DNA of 64,000 bases from Actinoplanes couchii (GTDB taxonomy: Bacteria > Actinomycetota > Actinomycetes > Mycobacteriales > Micromonosporaceae): positions 1 through 64,000 of the forward strand of contig NZ_BOMG01000060.1 in NCBI RefSeq assembly GCF_016862075.1. The letters run 5' to 3'. A program made the position numbers and the translations under genes. Shown piece by piece: positions 49,527-57,771 of the stretch; the first letter of the stretch is position 1, and every line of letters begins with the position of its first letter. Under the pieces are notes generated by a model, which worked only from the letters and a program-made list of their open reading frames with translations, made no database searches and was not told where the DNA came from.

Positions 49527-50131
49527 AAGCCGGGCCGCCAGCCGCCGTGTGACTCGGCGAGGGCGGCGGCGACGGTCATGGCGTCGGCGGCGGCGATGTG
49601 GGCCGGGTACTCCGGGAGCAGATCGTCCCAGACCACCAGCCACGAGCCGTACAGCTGCGACTGCCCTTCCGGCCGGGCGAAGAACCAGACGTGCAGGTGT
49701 GCCGCCCCGTCGCCGAGACGGTAGACGTGTGCCCGGGAGATGTGCGGCAGTGCCTGCACGTGCCGCACGATCCGGGTGGTGAGCAGCCCCAACTCGGCGG
49801 CCATCTCGTCGGGCAGGTCGGCCAGGTCGTGGTGGTCGCGCGGGTGCAGCATCAGCGCCAGCGGCACGCCGACCCCGTCGATCTGGGTGAGCCGCCACCG
49901 CTCGTTGAGCCAGATGCCCTCGTCGCGGCGTTTGCAGCCACCGCACTCGGCCGGATCCTCGCCGTGCCGGTCGGGTTCGGGCAGCACCGGCGGCCGCAGC
50001 GGCGCGACCCGGAGCCCGTCCTGTTCGAACGGACTGATCTCCCACCCGGTCATCCGGGACAGCGGCAGCCGCCCTTCGGTGTCCGCCGCCGCGACGGCGT
50101 GGGCGTGGAACTGCTCGGGGCTCAACGGCAT
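49523..50131 (-). CDS. HIT-like nucleotide-binding protein
   Basis: This 202-residue soluble protein resembles the histidine-triad/GalT superfamily: CGGCKRRDEGIWLNERWRL (two Cys, a possible zinc site), VGVPLALMLHPRDHHDLADL, and the triad-like HLHVWFFARP, where the third His of the usual HxHxH is Trp. The altered triad suggests a transferase-like or non-catalytic variant and not a classical HIT hydrolase. The ATG at 50131 lacks a clear ribosome binding site. Longer in-frame starts overlap the divergent YiaAB gene. Confidence 0.72.
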   Translation of the reverse strand: MPLSPEQFHAHAVAAADTEGRLPLSRMTGWEISPFEQDGLRVAPLRPPVLPEPDRHGEDPAECGGCKRRDEGIWLNERWRLTQIDGVGVPLALMLHPRDHHDLADLPDEMAAELGLLTTRIVRHVQALPHISRAHVYRLGDGAAHLHVWFFARPEGQSQLYGSWLVVWDDLLPEYPAHIAAADAMTVAAALAESHGGWRPGF

Positions 50132-50246
50132 GCCCGGAAGGATAACCAAGACGAATTCGACCCCTGCCGAGGAACGGTAAACAGTGCTCGTCGGTAGCCG
50201 ATGATGCTCGCGTCGATTGCCGTCGTACGACCGCCGGGAGTTCTTA

Positions 50247-50696
50247 GTGGTGCAGAAGCCGACCGTTGCCTTTGTCGGCGCCTCCTGGGCGGCGCTGGGT
50301 CTGGGAGTCCTGTCGTTCGTGGTGGGGCTGTGGAACGCCGGCATGGACCGCTCCGAGAAGGGCTTCTACGGGGCGGTCCTGGTGCTCGGCCTGTTCGCCG
50401 CGGTCTCGTTGCAGAAGTCGGTGCGGGACCGGACCGAGGGGCTGCCGGTGTCGGCGCTGTACCTCGGCCTGTCCTGGTCGGTCGTCGGCATCTCGGTGAT
50501 CATGCTGGTGGTGGGCCTGTGGAACAGCGGCCTGACCCTGAGCGAGAAGGGCTTCTACGGGCTGGCGTTCGCGATGACCCTGTTCGCGTCGGTCGCCGTG
50601 CAGAAGAACGTGCGTGACAACCTGCAGTACGACAGGCAGCAGCAGCAGGCCGCGCCGGAGTCCTACCGGCGTGCCGGGATGACCGACCTGCCCTGA
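50247..50696 (+). CDS. YiaA/YiaB two-helix membrane protein
   Basis: This 149-residue inner-membrane protein consists of two near-identical halves, each with two membrane segments and the signature VGLWNxGxxxSEKGFYGxxxxxxLFAxVxxQKxVRD. This duplication is the defining feature of YiaA/YiaB-type proteins, whose role is unknown but linked to stress in enterobacteria. The GTG start at 50247 follows GGGAG by 6 nt; the ATG at 50217 has none. The 3' end overlaps the convergent MFS gene by 34 bp. Confidence 0.88.
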   Translation: MVQKPTVAFVGASWAALGLGVLSFVVGLWNAGMDRSEKGFYGAVLVLGLFAAVSLQKSVRDRTEGLPVSALYLGLSWSVVGISVIMLVVGLWNSGLTLSEKGFYGLAFAMTLFASVAVQKNVRDNLQYDRQQQQAAPESYRRAGMTDLP

Positions 50697-51871
50697 CGGT
50701 CCAGGGCGAAACTCGTCGCTGCCAGGCCCAGGCCCAGGATGCTCAGGGCCAGTCCGGCCCAGGCGGGGGAGAGGTAACCGAACCCGCGGGCGATGACCAG
50801 GCCGCCGAGGGCCGCGCCGATGCTGTTGGCGACGTTCATCGCGGACTGGTTGACCGCCGCGCCCATCAGCTGTGCGCCGGGCGCCACCGTGATCAGCCGG
50901 GCCTGCAGCGCCGGGCCGAGGAACAGGCTGGTGCCGCCGACCAGGAACGCGCCCACGAACAGGCCGGCCGGGGTGTGCGCGAACAGGGCGAAGAACAGGA
51001 TCGCCACGATCACCGAGGAGAACCCGAGCAGCAGTGCCCGCCGCAGGTCCCGGTCGGCGAACCAGCCGCCGAGCGCGTTGCCGACGGTCATGCCCAGACC
51101 GAAAGCGACGAGCACCCACGGCACGGTGCCCGCGGCGAACCCGGCGACCTCGGTGGTGACCGGCGCGATGTAGCTGTTGACCGCGAAGAACCCGGCGAAC
51201 CCGATCGACGCGGTGGCCGCCACCAGCCACACCTGCGGGCGGGCCAGGATCCGCAGCTCGGCGCGGGCCGACCCGGATTCCACGGCGGGCGCCTCCGGGA
51301 CGACCGCCGCCACGGCGATCAGGGTCAGGACGAAGACCACGGCGATCACCGCGTACGACACCCGCCAGCCGGCGTTCTGTCCGAGACTCGTCATCGCCGG
51401 CACCCCGACCAGGTTGGCCAGGGTCAGACCGCCGAGCACCACCGCGTACCCACGCGCTTCCTTGCCCTTGCCCATCAATGACGCGGCCAGCAGGCCGGCG
51501 GCGCCGAAGTAGGCCCCGTGCGGCAGTGCGGCGACGAACCGCGCGACGAGCACCAGGCTGAACGTGGGGGCGACGGCGGAGGCGACGGTCCCGGCCGCGA
51601 ACAGCACGAGAAGGATCAGGACCAGGCGCTTGCGGCGCCAGCGGGCGGTCAGCGCGGCGATCAGCGGGGCACCGGCGACGACACCCAGCGCGTACGCGGT
51701 GATGGTCCAGCCCGCGTCCGCGACCTCGTCCGGGGAGGTGCCGCCGAGCAGGTCCCGCGCGATGTCGGGCAGCAGTCCCATGGCGACGAACTCGGTGAGA
51801 CCGATGGCGACGCCACCCAGAGCCAGGGCTATCAGAGCGGTCCAGCGGTGACGGGGCGTGAGGTGTTCCAT
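50663..51871 (-). CDS. MFS transporter (AraJ/DHA1-like)
   Basis: This 402-residue membrane protein has about 12 spans. The first span contains GGVAIGLTEFVAMGLLPDIARDL, typical of AraJ/YdhP-type sugar or drug efflux proteins, followed by APLIAALTARWRRKR (motif A-like) and HGAYFGAAGLLAASL. The ATG at 51871 is 53 bp from the divergent ROK regulator start, and the gap holds a palindromic operator, so expression is probably ROK-controlled. The substrate may be a sugar or sugar derivative. Confidence 0.87.
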   Translation of the reverse strand: MEHLTPRHRWTALIALALGGVAIGLTEFVAMGLLPDIARDLLGGTSPDEVADAGWTITAYALGVVAGAPLIAALTARWRRKRLVLILLVLFAAGTVASAVAPTFSLVLVARFVAALPHGAYFGAAGLLAASLMGKGKEARGYAVVLGGLTLANLVGVPAMTSLGQNAGWRVSYAVIAVVFVLTLIAVAAVVPEAPAVESGSARAELRILARPQVWLVAATASIGFAGFFAVNSYIAPVTTEVAGFAAGTVPWVLVAFGLGMTVGNALGGWFADRDLRRALLLGFSSVIVAILFFALFAHTPAGLFVGAFLVGGTSLFLGPALQARLITVAPGAQLMGAAVNQSAMNVANSIGAALGGLVIARGFGYLSPAWAGLALSILGLGLAATSFALDRQGRSVIPARR

Positions 51872-51885
51872 GGCGCGGGACTTTA

Positions 51886-51904
51886 GCAACGCCGTTGCGC
51901 AACG
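51886..51904. promoter_or_regulatory. ROK-type operator with three overlapping half-sites
   Basis: GCAACG, CGTTGC and GCAACG alternate in 19 bp, producing two overlapping perfect dyads (51886-51898 with one central C, and 51893-51904). It lies between the divergent MFS and ROK genes, just upstream of the ROK gene's -10 element. Confidence 0.7.
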
Positions 51905-51911
51905 CGGAAGC

Positions 51912-51917
51912 TAGAGT
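51912..51917 (+). promoter_or_regulatory. Probable leaderless -10 element
   Basis: TAGAGT ends 6 nt before the GTG at 51924. The ROK operator covers the -35 side of this promoter. Confidence 0.45.
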
Positions 51918-51923
51918 GACGGC

Positions 51924-52991
51924 GTGCACCAGAACTTCCTCCGCGGATACAACGAAGCTCTGGTCCTGGCCGTGGCCCGAGCTGCCCCTACCTTCGAACG
52001 CGGCCATGTCGCCAAGGCCACCGGCCTCACCCCGCAGGCCGTCTCCAAGGTCCTCGCCCGCCTCCTCGACGACGGCGTGATCGTCACCGCCGGTGAGCGC
52101 CGCCCGGTCACCGGCCGTGCCGCCGCCGTCTACGAGCTGGTCCCGGACAGCCGGCACGCGATCGGCGCGCACGTCTCCCGCCGCAGCCTGCGCCTGGCCC
52201 TGACCGACCTGGCCGGAACGGTGCTCGACTCGTCGGTCACCCCGCTGCCCGGCGACTTCACTCCCGGCCAGCTGATCGACGCCCTGACCGAGCAGGTCAA
52301 ACTCCTGCGCGGCGGGTACGACAGGTTGACCGGTGTCGGCATCGGCATGATCGGCCCGCTCGACCAGGCAGCAGGCACCGTCCGCGACGCGCACGGGCTG
52401 CGGCACTGGCACGACGTGCCGCTCGCCGACCTCGCGCACCGGGCCCTCAACCTGCCGGTCCACCTGGACAAGGACGTCACCGCCGGGGTCACCGCCGAGG
52501 CGTGGCGGCGCGGCCCGGGCTTCCGCGACGCCGCCCTGATCATGGTCGAGTCCGGCGTCGGCGCCGGCCTGTGGCTGGGCGGTTCCGCCCACCGGGGCGC
52601 GCACACCAACGCCGGCGAGTTCGGCCACACGGTGATCCAGCTCGACGGCCCGCCGTGCGCGTGCGGGCGGCACGGCTGCCTGGAGGCCATGCACGACCAG
52701 GCGATCCGGGCGGGCGACGTGGACCTGGCGGCCCGGATCCTCGGCGCCGGCGTGGTGAACCTGTTGCAGACCCTGGACCTGGGCCACGTGGTCCTGGCCG
52801 GCACCGACCTGCTGCGCCACGGCGCGACGTACGCCGGCGCGGTCACCCGGGCGGTGCGAACCCAGGTGCCCCGCGCCGACTGGCTGACCGTGGACGTCTC
52901 CCTGTCCGCCCTCGGCGACGACGCGATCGCCGCCGGCGCGGCCATGCAGATCCTGGACGGCCGCTACGGCGTGCCCGGGTTGACCGCCTGA
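51924..52991 (+). CDS. ROK-family transcriptional regulator
   Basis: This 355-residue regulator has an N-terminal winged helix (residues 14-65: LVLAVARAAPTFERGHVAKATG, TPQAVSKVLARLLDDGVIV) joined to a sugar-kinase-like ROK domain. It carries the ROK zinc site (His235 in EFGHTV and Cys245, Cys247, Cys252 in CACGRHGCLEA) and a phosphate-loop-like GVGAGLWLGG. ROK repressors respond to sugars or amino sugars. It is divergent from an MFS transporter and presumably represses both through the 19-bp operator. There is no ribosome binding site; the start appears leaderless. Confidence 0.92.
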   Translation: MHQNFLRGYNEALVLAVARAAPTFERGHVAKATGLTPQAVSKVLARLLDDGVIVTAGERRPVTGRAAAVYELVPDSRHAIGAHVSRRSLRLALTDLAGTVLDSSVTPLPGDFTPGQLIDALTEQVKLLRGGYDRLTGVGIGMIGPLDQAAGTVRDAHGLRHWHDVPLADLAHRALNLPVHLDKDVTAGVTAEAWRRGPGFRDAALIMVESGVGAGLWLGGSAHRGAHTNAGEFGHTVIQLDGPPCACGRHGCLEAMHDQAIRAGDVDLAARILGAGVVNLLQTLDLGHVVLAGTDLLRHGATYAGAVTRAVRTQVPRADWLTVDVSLSALGDDAIAAGAAMQILDGRYGVPGLTA

Positions 52992-53043
52992 TCCGACGGG
53001 GGTCTTTCCGGGAGATCGGCGGGTGGGGCGCGGTGCGGGTGCC

Positions 53044-53049
53044 TACCTT
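53044..53049 (+). promoter_or_regulatory. Probable leaderless -10 element
   Basis: TACCTT ends 6 nt before the ATG at 53056. Confidence 0.4.
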
Positions 53050-53055
53050 GGGGCG

Positions 53056-54216
53056 ATGAGACGAATCTTGGCGCTGACCTGCGCGGCCGTGGCCCTGGCG
53101 GGATCCGTGGTGCTCGGTGGGGGCGGCGCCGCGGGTGTGCCGGCGCCGGTCGCGTCGCCGCCGCTCGGGGACGACTACTACACCAGCCGGCAGATGGAGC
53201 GGGGGCTGCCGGGGGTGGCCGACCTGCCCGCCGGCTGGACCGTCGCCACCAGCGGCCCGGGTGTGGGGCTGTCCACCCTGGACCTGTGCACGTTCATGGC
53301 GGGCGGACCGCCGTTCAACACCACGATCGTCACCCGGACGTACGTCCACCGGGGTGGGGCTCGTCTGACCGTCGACATCGTGGCATCGGGCGCGGAGTCG
53401 GCCCGGCGCACCGTGACGGAGACCGCCGCGGTGCCGCGGACCTGCCCGACCGCGACCAACGGCGACGGCCTGACCAGGCGTAACACCGCCCTGCCGCTGC
53501 CCGCCACCGGTGACGCCTCGGCCGGGGTGATCTCGGTGCCGGTGTCCGCGCAGCAGTCCGAACCGCGGGTCTACTCGGCCGTGGTCGCCCTCGGCCAGGT
53601 CTGGGCGGGCTTCCTGCAGACCGGCGGCGAGCAGGCCGGTTTCGCTCCGATCGTGACGGCCGGGACGTCGGCGGCACGCCGGATCAGCGCCGCGCCGACC
53701 ACGGCCGAGCTGGAGCGGGCCCTGCTGACCACCGCGGACCTGCCGGCCGGCTTCCGGCAGACGAGCGCCGCCGACACCCGGGAGTTCTTCACCGCCGACG
53801 ACTGCGCCGGGAAACCGGTCGACCACGGCACCCCGGCGACCTTCGTGCACCGGACCTTCGTGCAGGGCGACGTCACCGTCCGGGTTGCGGCCGGGACGGC
53901 GGAGCGGGCCGGCGCGCTGATCAAGGGGATGGCCTGCCCGTCGTTCACCGCCCTGAAGCTGCCCGCGACCGACCTCACCACCAACGCGGGTGTCGTCTAC
54001 CCTGGCCGGCCGGTGCGGGCGCGGGCGGTCTTCGTCTACCGCGAGGTGTTCACCGAGTTGGTGGCGACGGTCCCGGACCGCGCCGGGATCCCGGCGATCG
54101 AGAAGATCCTCGAGGACGGCTGGCTCGGCAAGGTCTTCGCCGTCTACTACCCGGAGAACCCCACCGGCCGCCGGGTCGAGCACCTGACAAGGGGAAACAC
54201 TTTCGGGCCCCGGTAG
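53056..54216 (+). CDS. Secreted two-domain protein of unknown function
   Basis: This 386-residue protein has a signal peptide (MRRILALTCAAVALAGSVVL, cleavage within residues 25-35). The mature protein has two related halves of about 170 residues, each beginning with a LPAGW/F motif (GVADLPAGWTVATSG and TTADLPAGFRQTSA) and carrying a Cys pair, reminiscent of the extracellular sensor domains of mycobacterial PknH-type proteins. That resemblance is loose. It may bind a wall or lipid ligand. It is followed 32 bp later by a Pro-rich membrane protein. Confidence 0.7.
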   Translation: MRRILALTCAAVALAGSVVLGGGGAAGVPAPVASPPLGDDYYTSRQMERGLPGVADLPAGWTVATSGPGVGLSTLDLCTFMAGGPPFNTTIVTRTYVHRGGARLTVDIVASGAESARRTVTETAAVPRTCPTATNGDGLTRRNTALPLPATGDASAGVISVPVSAQQSEPRVYSAVVALGQVWAGFLQTGGEQAGFAPIVTAGTSAARRISAAPTTAELERALLTTADLPAGFRQTSAADTREFFTADDCAGKPVDHGTPATFVHRTFVQGDVTVRVAAGTAERAGALIKGMACPSFTALKLPATDLTTNAGVVYPGRPVRARAVFVYREVFTELVATVPDRAGIPAIEKILEDGWLGKVFAVYYPENPTGRRVEHLTRGNTFGPR

Positions 54217-54248
54217 GATTCACCGACAGCTCGATCATGGGAGCGTCG

Positions 54249-55082
54249 ATGAGTTACCCGCCACCGTCCTACCCGCCGCCGGTCGACCCCTTCGACACGC
54301 CGCCGGACGCGCAGCCGCACTACGGCCAGCCGGCGCCGTCCTACCCGCCGCCGCCCCCGCCGCCTGCGCCGACGCTGGCGCAGCCGACCGTGCCGCATCA
54401 GGTCTACCCGCAGCAGCACTACCCGCCGCCCACGCCGCCGCGGCCGCGCACCGACTCCCGGACCGTGGCGATCACCCTGATCGTGGCGGCGATCGCGGCG
54501 ACCCTGCTGGTCGGCGGCGGGACGGCGTTCTACCTGGCGGGGGCGAGGTTCGGCGGTACGGCGAGTCCCGGCCCGAGCCCGAGTCCCAGCCCCAGCGCGA
54601 GCCCCGGCCCGAGCGCGGTGCCGGCGGCCGAGATCAGCATCAGCGAGCCGGACACCCTGAACGGCCACGCCAAGATCGAGGCGGACGAGCTGGACTCGCT
54701 CACCACCGACATGGAGAAGGAGCTGGAGGGGTATCCGGGCGCGGCGAACGCGTTCGGCGCCGTCTACGGCAACCTGGCCCAGAAGAAGATGATCGCCGCG
54801 CTCGCCGCCGAGGTCGACATCGACGACCCGCAGCGGATGCTGGACACGGTGTTCCAGTCGTTCAGCGGCAGCAACCAGCTGACCGGTGTCACCTCGGCCA
54901 GTGTCGGTTCGCTCGGCGGTGTCGCCCAGTGCGGCAACGCGAAGGTCGGCGAATCGGACGTGGCGATCTGCGGCTGGGCCGACGAGGGCAGCGTCGGCAT
55001 GTTCCTGTTCTTCTACCAGACCGCGGTCGACGTCAAAGGCGACTTCCCGGACATGCGGGCCGAGATAGAGACGAAGAGCTAG
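54249..55082 (+). CDS. Proline-rich, membrane-anchored extracytoplasmic protein
   Basis: This 277-residue protein has residues 1-72 rich in Pro, Tyr and Gln (SYPPPSYPPP, APTLAQPTVPHQVYPQQHYP), a single membrane segment (about 77-100: VAITLIVAAIAATLLVGGGTAFYLAG), a short Ser/Pro linker and a C-terminal domain of about 150 residues with a Cys pair. The layout is common in actinobacterial proteins with a disordered cytoplasmic tail and an external domain. The ATG at 54249 follows GGGAG by 5 nt; ATG 54237 overlaps that site. The last 4 bp overlap the convergent gene. Confidence 0.75.
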   Translation: MSYPPPSYPPPVDPFDTPPDAQPHYGQPAPSYPPPPPPPAPTLAQPTVPHQVYPQQHYPPPTPPRPRTDSRTVAITLIVAAIAATLLVGGGTAFYLAGARFGGTASPGPSPSPSPSASPGPSAVPAAEISISEPDTLNGHAKIEADELDSLTTDMEKELEGYPGAANAFGAVYGNLAQKKMIAALAAEVDIDDPQRMLDTVFQSFSGSNQLTGVTSASVGSLGGVAQCGNAKVGESDVAICGWADEGSVGMFLFFYQTAVDVKGDFPDMRAEIETKS

Positions 55083-55528
55083 GCCGGAGGTGGCGGGAAA
55101 CGGGTGACGGCCGGGCGGCGGTAGGCCTTTCCGACTTCGGCGCCGATCAACGCGGCGCCGAAGAAGAACGGCGTGAAACCGAGAGGCAGGATCCAGGCGA
55201 ATCCGGTCATGCCGTCGCCCCAGCCGGCCGCCACGGTCCGGTCGATCACCAGCCCGGCCCCGATGAACTGCGGGATCAGGGCGGCGGCCGCCATCAGGGC
55301 CATGAACCGGGTGTGCCGCCACGCGGCCAGGAAGATCGGGATGACCAGCAGGAGCGCGCTGCAGCCCCAGCCCGGCTGCGCGAATTCCGTCTCGAACGAG
55401 GTCGGGCCGATCTGTTTGACACCGCTCGCGGTCCACAGCGAGAGAGCGACCAGGCCGGCGGAGACCAGGGCGAGGCCGAACATCACGCCGGCCGACTCGA
55501 GGGTTGACGGTTCCCGGCGCTCGGTCAT
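55079..55528 (-). CDS. Four-span membrane protein of unknown function
   Basis: This 149-residue protein has four hydrophobic segments (LESAGVMFGLALVSAGLVAL, CSALLLVIPIFLAAW, FMALMAAAALIPQFIGAGLV, FAWILPLGFTPFFFGAALIG) and a Pro-rich C-terminus. No family is recognised. ATG 55528 is preferred over a start at 55564, which would add an uncharacteristic 12 residues. Confidence 0.6.
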   Translation of the reverse strand: MTERREPSTLESAGVMFGLALVSAGLVALSLWTASGVKQIGPTSFETEFAQPGWGCSALLLVIPIFLAAWRHTRFMALMAAAALIPQFIGAGLVIDRTVAAGWGDGMTGFAWILPLGFTPFFFGAALIGAEVGKAYRRPAVTRFPPPPA

Positions 55529-55648
55529 CGGCACATGATCATCGATACCGCAGGGTCTGTCCACCCTGGCCGGACACTCCGGTGCGATACGCGTACCGCC
55601 GCTGCATTACCGATTTTTCGGGAAATTGCCGCAGGGCGAAAACGGCTA

Positions 55649-55658
55649 TTCGATCGAA
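55649..55658. promoter_or_regulatory. Perfect 10-bp palindrome in the AT-rich pectinesterase leader
   Basis: TTCGATCGAA sits 46 bp before the TTG start, in a stretch (55600-55680) notably richer in A+T than its surroundings. It may be an operator or part of the promoter. Confidence 0.3.
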
Positions 55659-55704
55659 GTATGACGATTAAATTGGGATGCCCGTCCTCGCCAAGGAGTC
55701 GACT

Positions 55705-56676
55705 TTGCGAAGAATCATCCCCGGGCTGGCCACCCTGATCATGGTGCCGGCCGTTCTGATCGGCGTCTCCCCGGGCGCCTCGCAGGCAGCGACCACGCTC
55801 ACCGTCGCCGCCGACGGAACCGCCACCTACCGGACCGTGCAGGCCGCGGTGAACGCGGTTCCGGTCAACAACACCAGCCGCGTCACCATCACTATCAAGG
55901 CCGGCACGTACCGCGAAAGTGTCGTCATCCCCGCCAACAAGCCGTGGATCACCCTGGAAGGCCTCGGATCGAGCGCCGCCGCCACGGTGATCGTCAACAA
56001 CAAACCCGCCTCGACCGCCGGCACCACCGGGTCGGCCACGGTCTACGTGCAGGCCAAGGAGTTCTACGGCAAGAACCTGACGTTCAGCAACGACTACGAC
56101 GAGGCCGCCAACGGGTCGTCGCAGGCTCTCGCGCTGGCGCTCTACGGCGACCGGGCCCGGCTGGGCAACGTGCGGGTCATCGCCGACCAGGACACCCTGC
56201 TGATCTACAACAGCGCCCGGGCGTACATCTGGAGCTCGTACATCGAGGGCACCGTGGACTTCATCTACGGCAACGGCAGCGCGGTCTTCTACGCCTGCCA
56301 GATTTACGAGAAGCGCAGCACCGGCGGTTATCTGACCGCGGCCAACACGCCGGCCGGCCAGACGTACGGCTTCCTGATCTACAAGTCCACGATCACCGGC
56401 GCGACGAACAACGTCACCTACCTCGGCCGTCCGTGGGGCGCCGCCGGGCAGGTCACCGTCCGCGAGTCGAACCTGAGCGCGACCATCCGGATCGCCCAGC
56501 CGTGGACCGACATGTCCGGGAACGCCTGGCAGAACGCCCGCTTCTACGAGTACAAGAACACCGGCGCCGGCGCGTCCGTCAACAGCAACCGCAAACAGTT
56601 GACGGACGCGCAGGCGGCCGATTACACGCCGCAGAGGTACCTGGCCGGCACCGACGGCTGGAACCCGGCCGGCTGA
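55705..56676 (+). CDS. Secreted pectinesterase
   Basis: This 323-residue exported enzyme de-esterifies pectin. It has a signal peptide RRIIPGLATLIMVPAVLIGV ending near SQA, then the right-handed parallel beta-helix family with its conserved regions: YRTVQAAVNAVP, IKAGTYRE, QALALALYGDRA (catalytic-site Gln), ADQDTLL (acid/base Asp), GTVDFIYGNG (nucleophile Asp) and YLGRPWG (Arg). The TTG start at 55705 is chosen because AAGGAG lies 6 nt upstream and the signal peptide then begins properly; ATG 55678 has no ribosome binding site. It suggests a plant-litter or soil lifestyle. Confidence 0.93.
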   Translation: MRRIIPGLATLIMVPAVLIGVSPGASQAATTLTVAADGTATYRTVQAAVNAVPVNNTSRVTITIKAGTYRESVVIPANKPWITLEGLGSSAAATVIVNNKPASTAGTTGSATVYVQAKEFYGKNLTFSNDYDEAANGSSQALALALYGDRARLGNVRVIADQDTLLIYNSARAYIWSSYIEGTVDFIYGNGSAVFYACQIYEKRSTGGYLTAANTPAGQTYGFLIYKSTITGATNNVTYLGRPWGAAGQVTVRESNLSATIRIAQPWTDMSGNAWQNARFYEYKNTGAGASVNSNRKQLTDAQAADYTPQRYLAGTDGWNPAG

Positions 56677-56686
56677 CCGGTTCGGG

Positions 56687-57673
56687 TCATCCGCGGTCGT
56701 AGCGGTTCAGCATCGTGACCGCCGAGGCGGTCAGGTCGGCGATCACCGAACCGGCCGCCTTGACCGCGTCCACCAGGCCCACACCCTGGCCGGACAGCAG
56801 CGGCATCTCCTCCAGATCGCCGGTGGTCGCGCCGCGCATCGGGACCAGGTTCGTGTAGCGCAGCAGCTCGATCTCCTGGCCGCCCAGCACGGTCCGGCCG
56901 ATCACCGGGCGGTCGCCGCCGCCGTCCGGGTGCTCGTCGAGGACCCGGTTGCGCAGCACCCGCATCGGGTTGAACTCCGGGGTCTCCGGGCCGAACAGCG
57001 AGGTCAGGACCGTGCCGGTGGCCGCGACGAGACGCTGCTTGTACCCGTCGTGGGCGGCCGACTCGTCGGTGGCGACCAGCCGTGTCCCGATCCAGGCGCC
57101 GTCCGCGCCGAGCATCAGCGCGGCGGCCAGCCCACGCCCGTCGGCGATCCCGCCGGCCGCCAGCACCAGGGCCGGGGCGACCGCGTCCACCACCAGCGGC
57201 ACCAGCGCGAACGTCGGCAGCGTGGCGAAATTGTGCCCGCCCGCCTCGATGCCCTGCGCCACGATCACGTCGACCCCGTCACCGGCTGCCCGGCGCGCGT
57301 GCTCCACCGAGCCGACCTGCTCGAACACCCGCACCCCGGCGTCGTGCAACCGGTCGATCCACACCCGCGACGGGTGCCCCCAGTGGAACGACGCCGCCGG
57401 GACACCGGCCGTGCACACCACGTCGATCAGTTCGCCGGTCGTGAACGGGGTGATCATGTTGACGTGGAACGGGCCGGTGGTGCCCGCTCGGATCGCGGCG
57501 ATCGTGGCCGCCACCGCCGGTGGTGGCATCAGCCCCACACCGAGTGATCCCATCGCGCCGGCCTCACCCACCGCGACGGCCAGTTCCGGTGTCATGCCCA
57601 CGAATGCCATGCCTGCCTGCACGATCGGCGTACGCAGGCCGTACTCGTCGGTGAATCTGGTCTTGATCTGCAT
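56687..57673 (-). CDS. Nitronate monooxygenase (2-nitropropane dioxygenase) family protein
   Basis: This 328-residue FMN-dependent TIM-barrel enzyme has the family segments PIVQAGMAFVG, AGAMGSLGVG, VIVAQGIEAGGHNFATLPTFAL with the catalytic-type His, LAAGGIADGRGLAAALMLGADGAWIGTR for FMN phosphate binding, and a C-terminal ILSGQGVG-like LLSGQGVGLVDAVK. It would oxidise propionate 3-nitronate or related nitronates, detoxifying plant or fungal nitro compounds. It ends 10 bp from the pectinesterase stop. Confidence 0.9.
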   Translation of the reverse strand: MQIKTRFTDEYGLRTPIVQAGMAFVGMTPELAVAVGEAGAMGSLGVGLMPPPAVAATIAAIRAGTTGPFHVNMITPFTTGELIDVVCTAGVPAASFHWGHPSRVWIDRLHDAGVRVFEQVGSVEHARRAAGDGVDVIVAQGIEAGGHNFATLPTFALVPLVVDAVAPALVLAAGGIADGRGLAAALMLGADGAWIGTRLVATDESAAHDGYKQRLVAATGTVLTSLFGPETPEFNPMRVLRNRVLDEHPDGGGDRPVIGRTVLGGQEIELLRYTNLVPMRGATTGDLEEMPLLSGQGVGLVDAVKAAGSVIADLTASAVTMLNRYDRG

Positions 57674-57771
57674 GAATCGACTGTGTCGGATCCCGGTCGC
57701 AGGGGTGTCGCCGCGCGTGCGGGCGGAGTTGCATGGCGTGCGGAAGTCCGGCACCGGACAGGGGGCTCGCC

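Noticed and set aside
50244..52820. An 858-codon minus-strand frame spanning the MFS, ROK and YiaAB genes
   Set aside because: It covers genes on both strands with convincing motifs and has no domain of its own.
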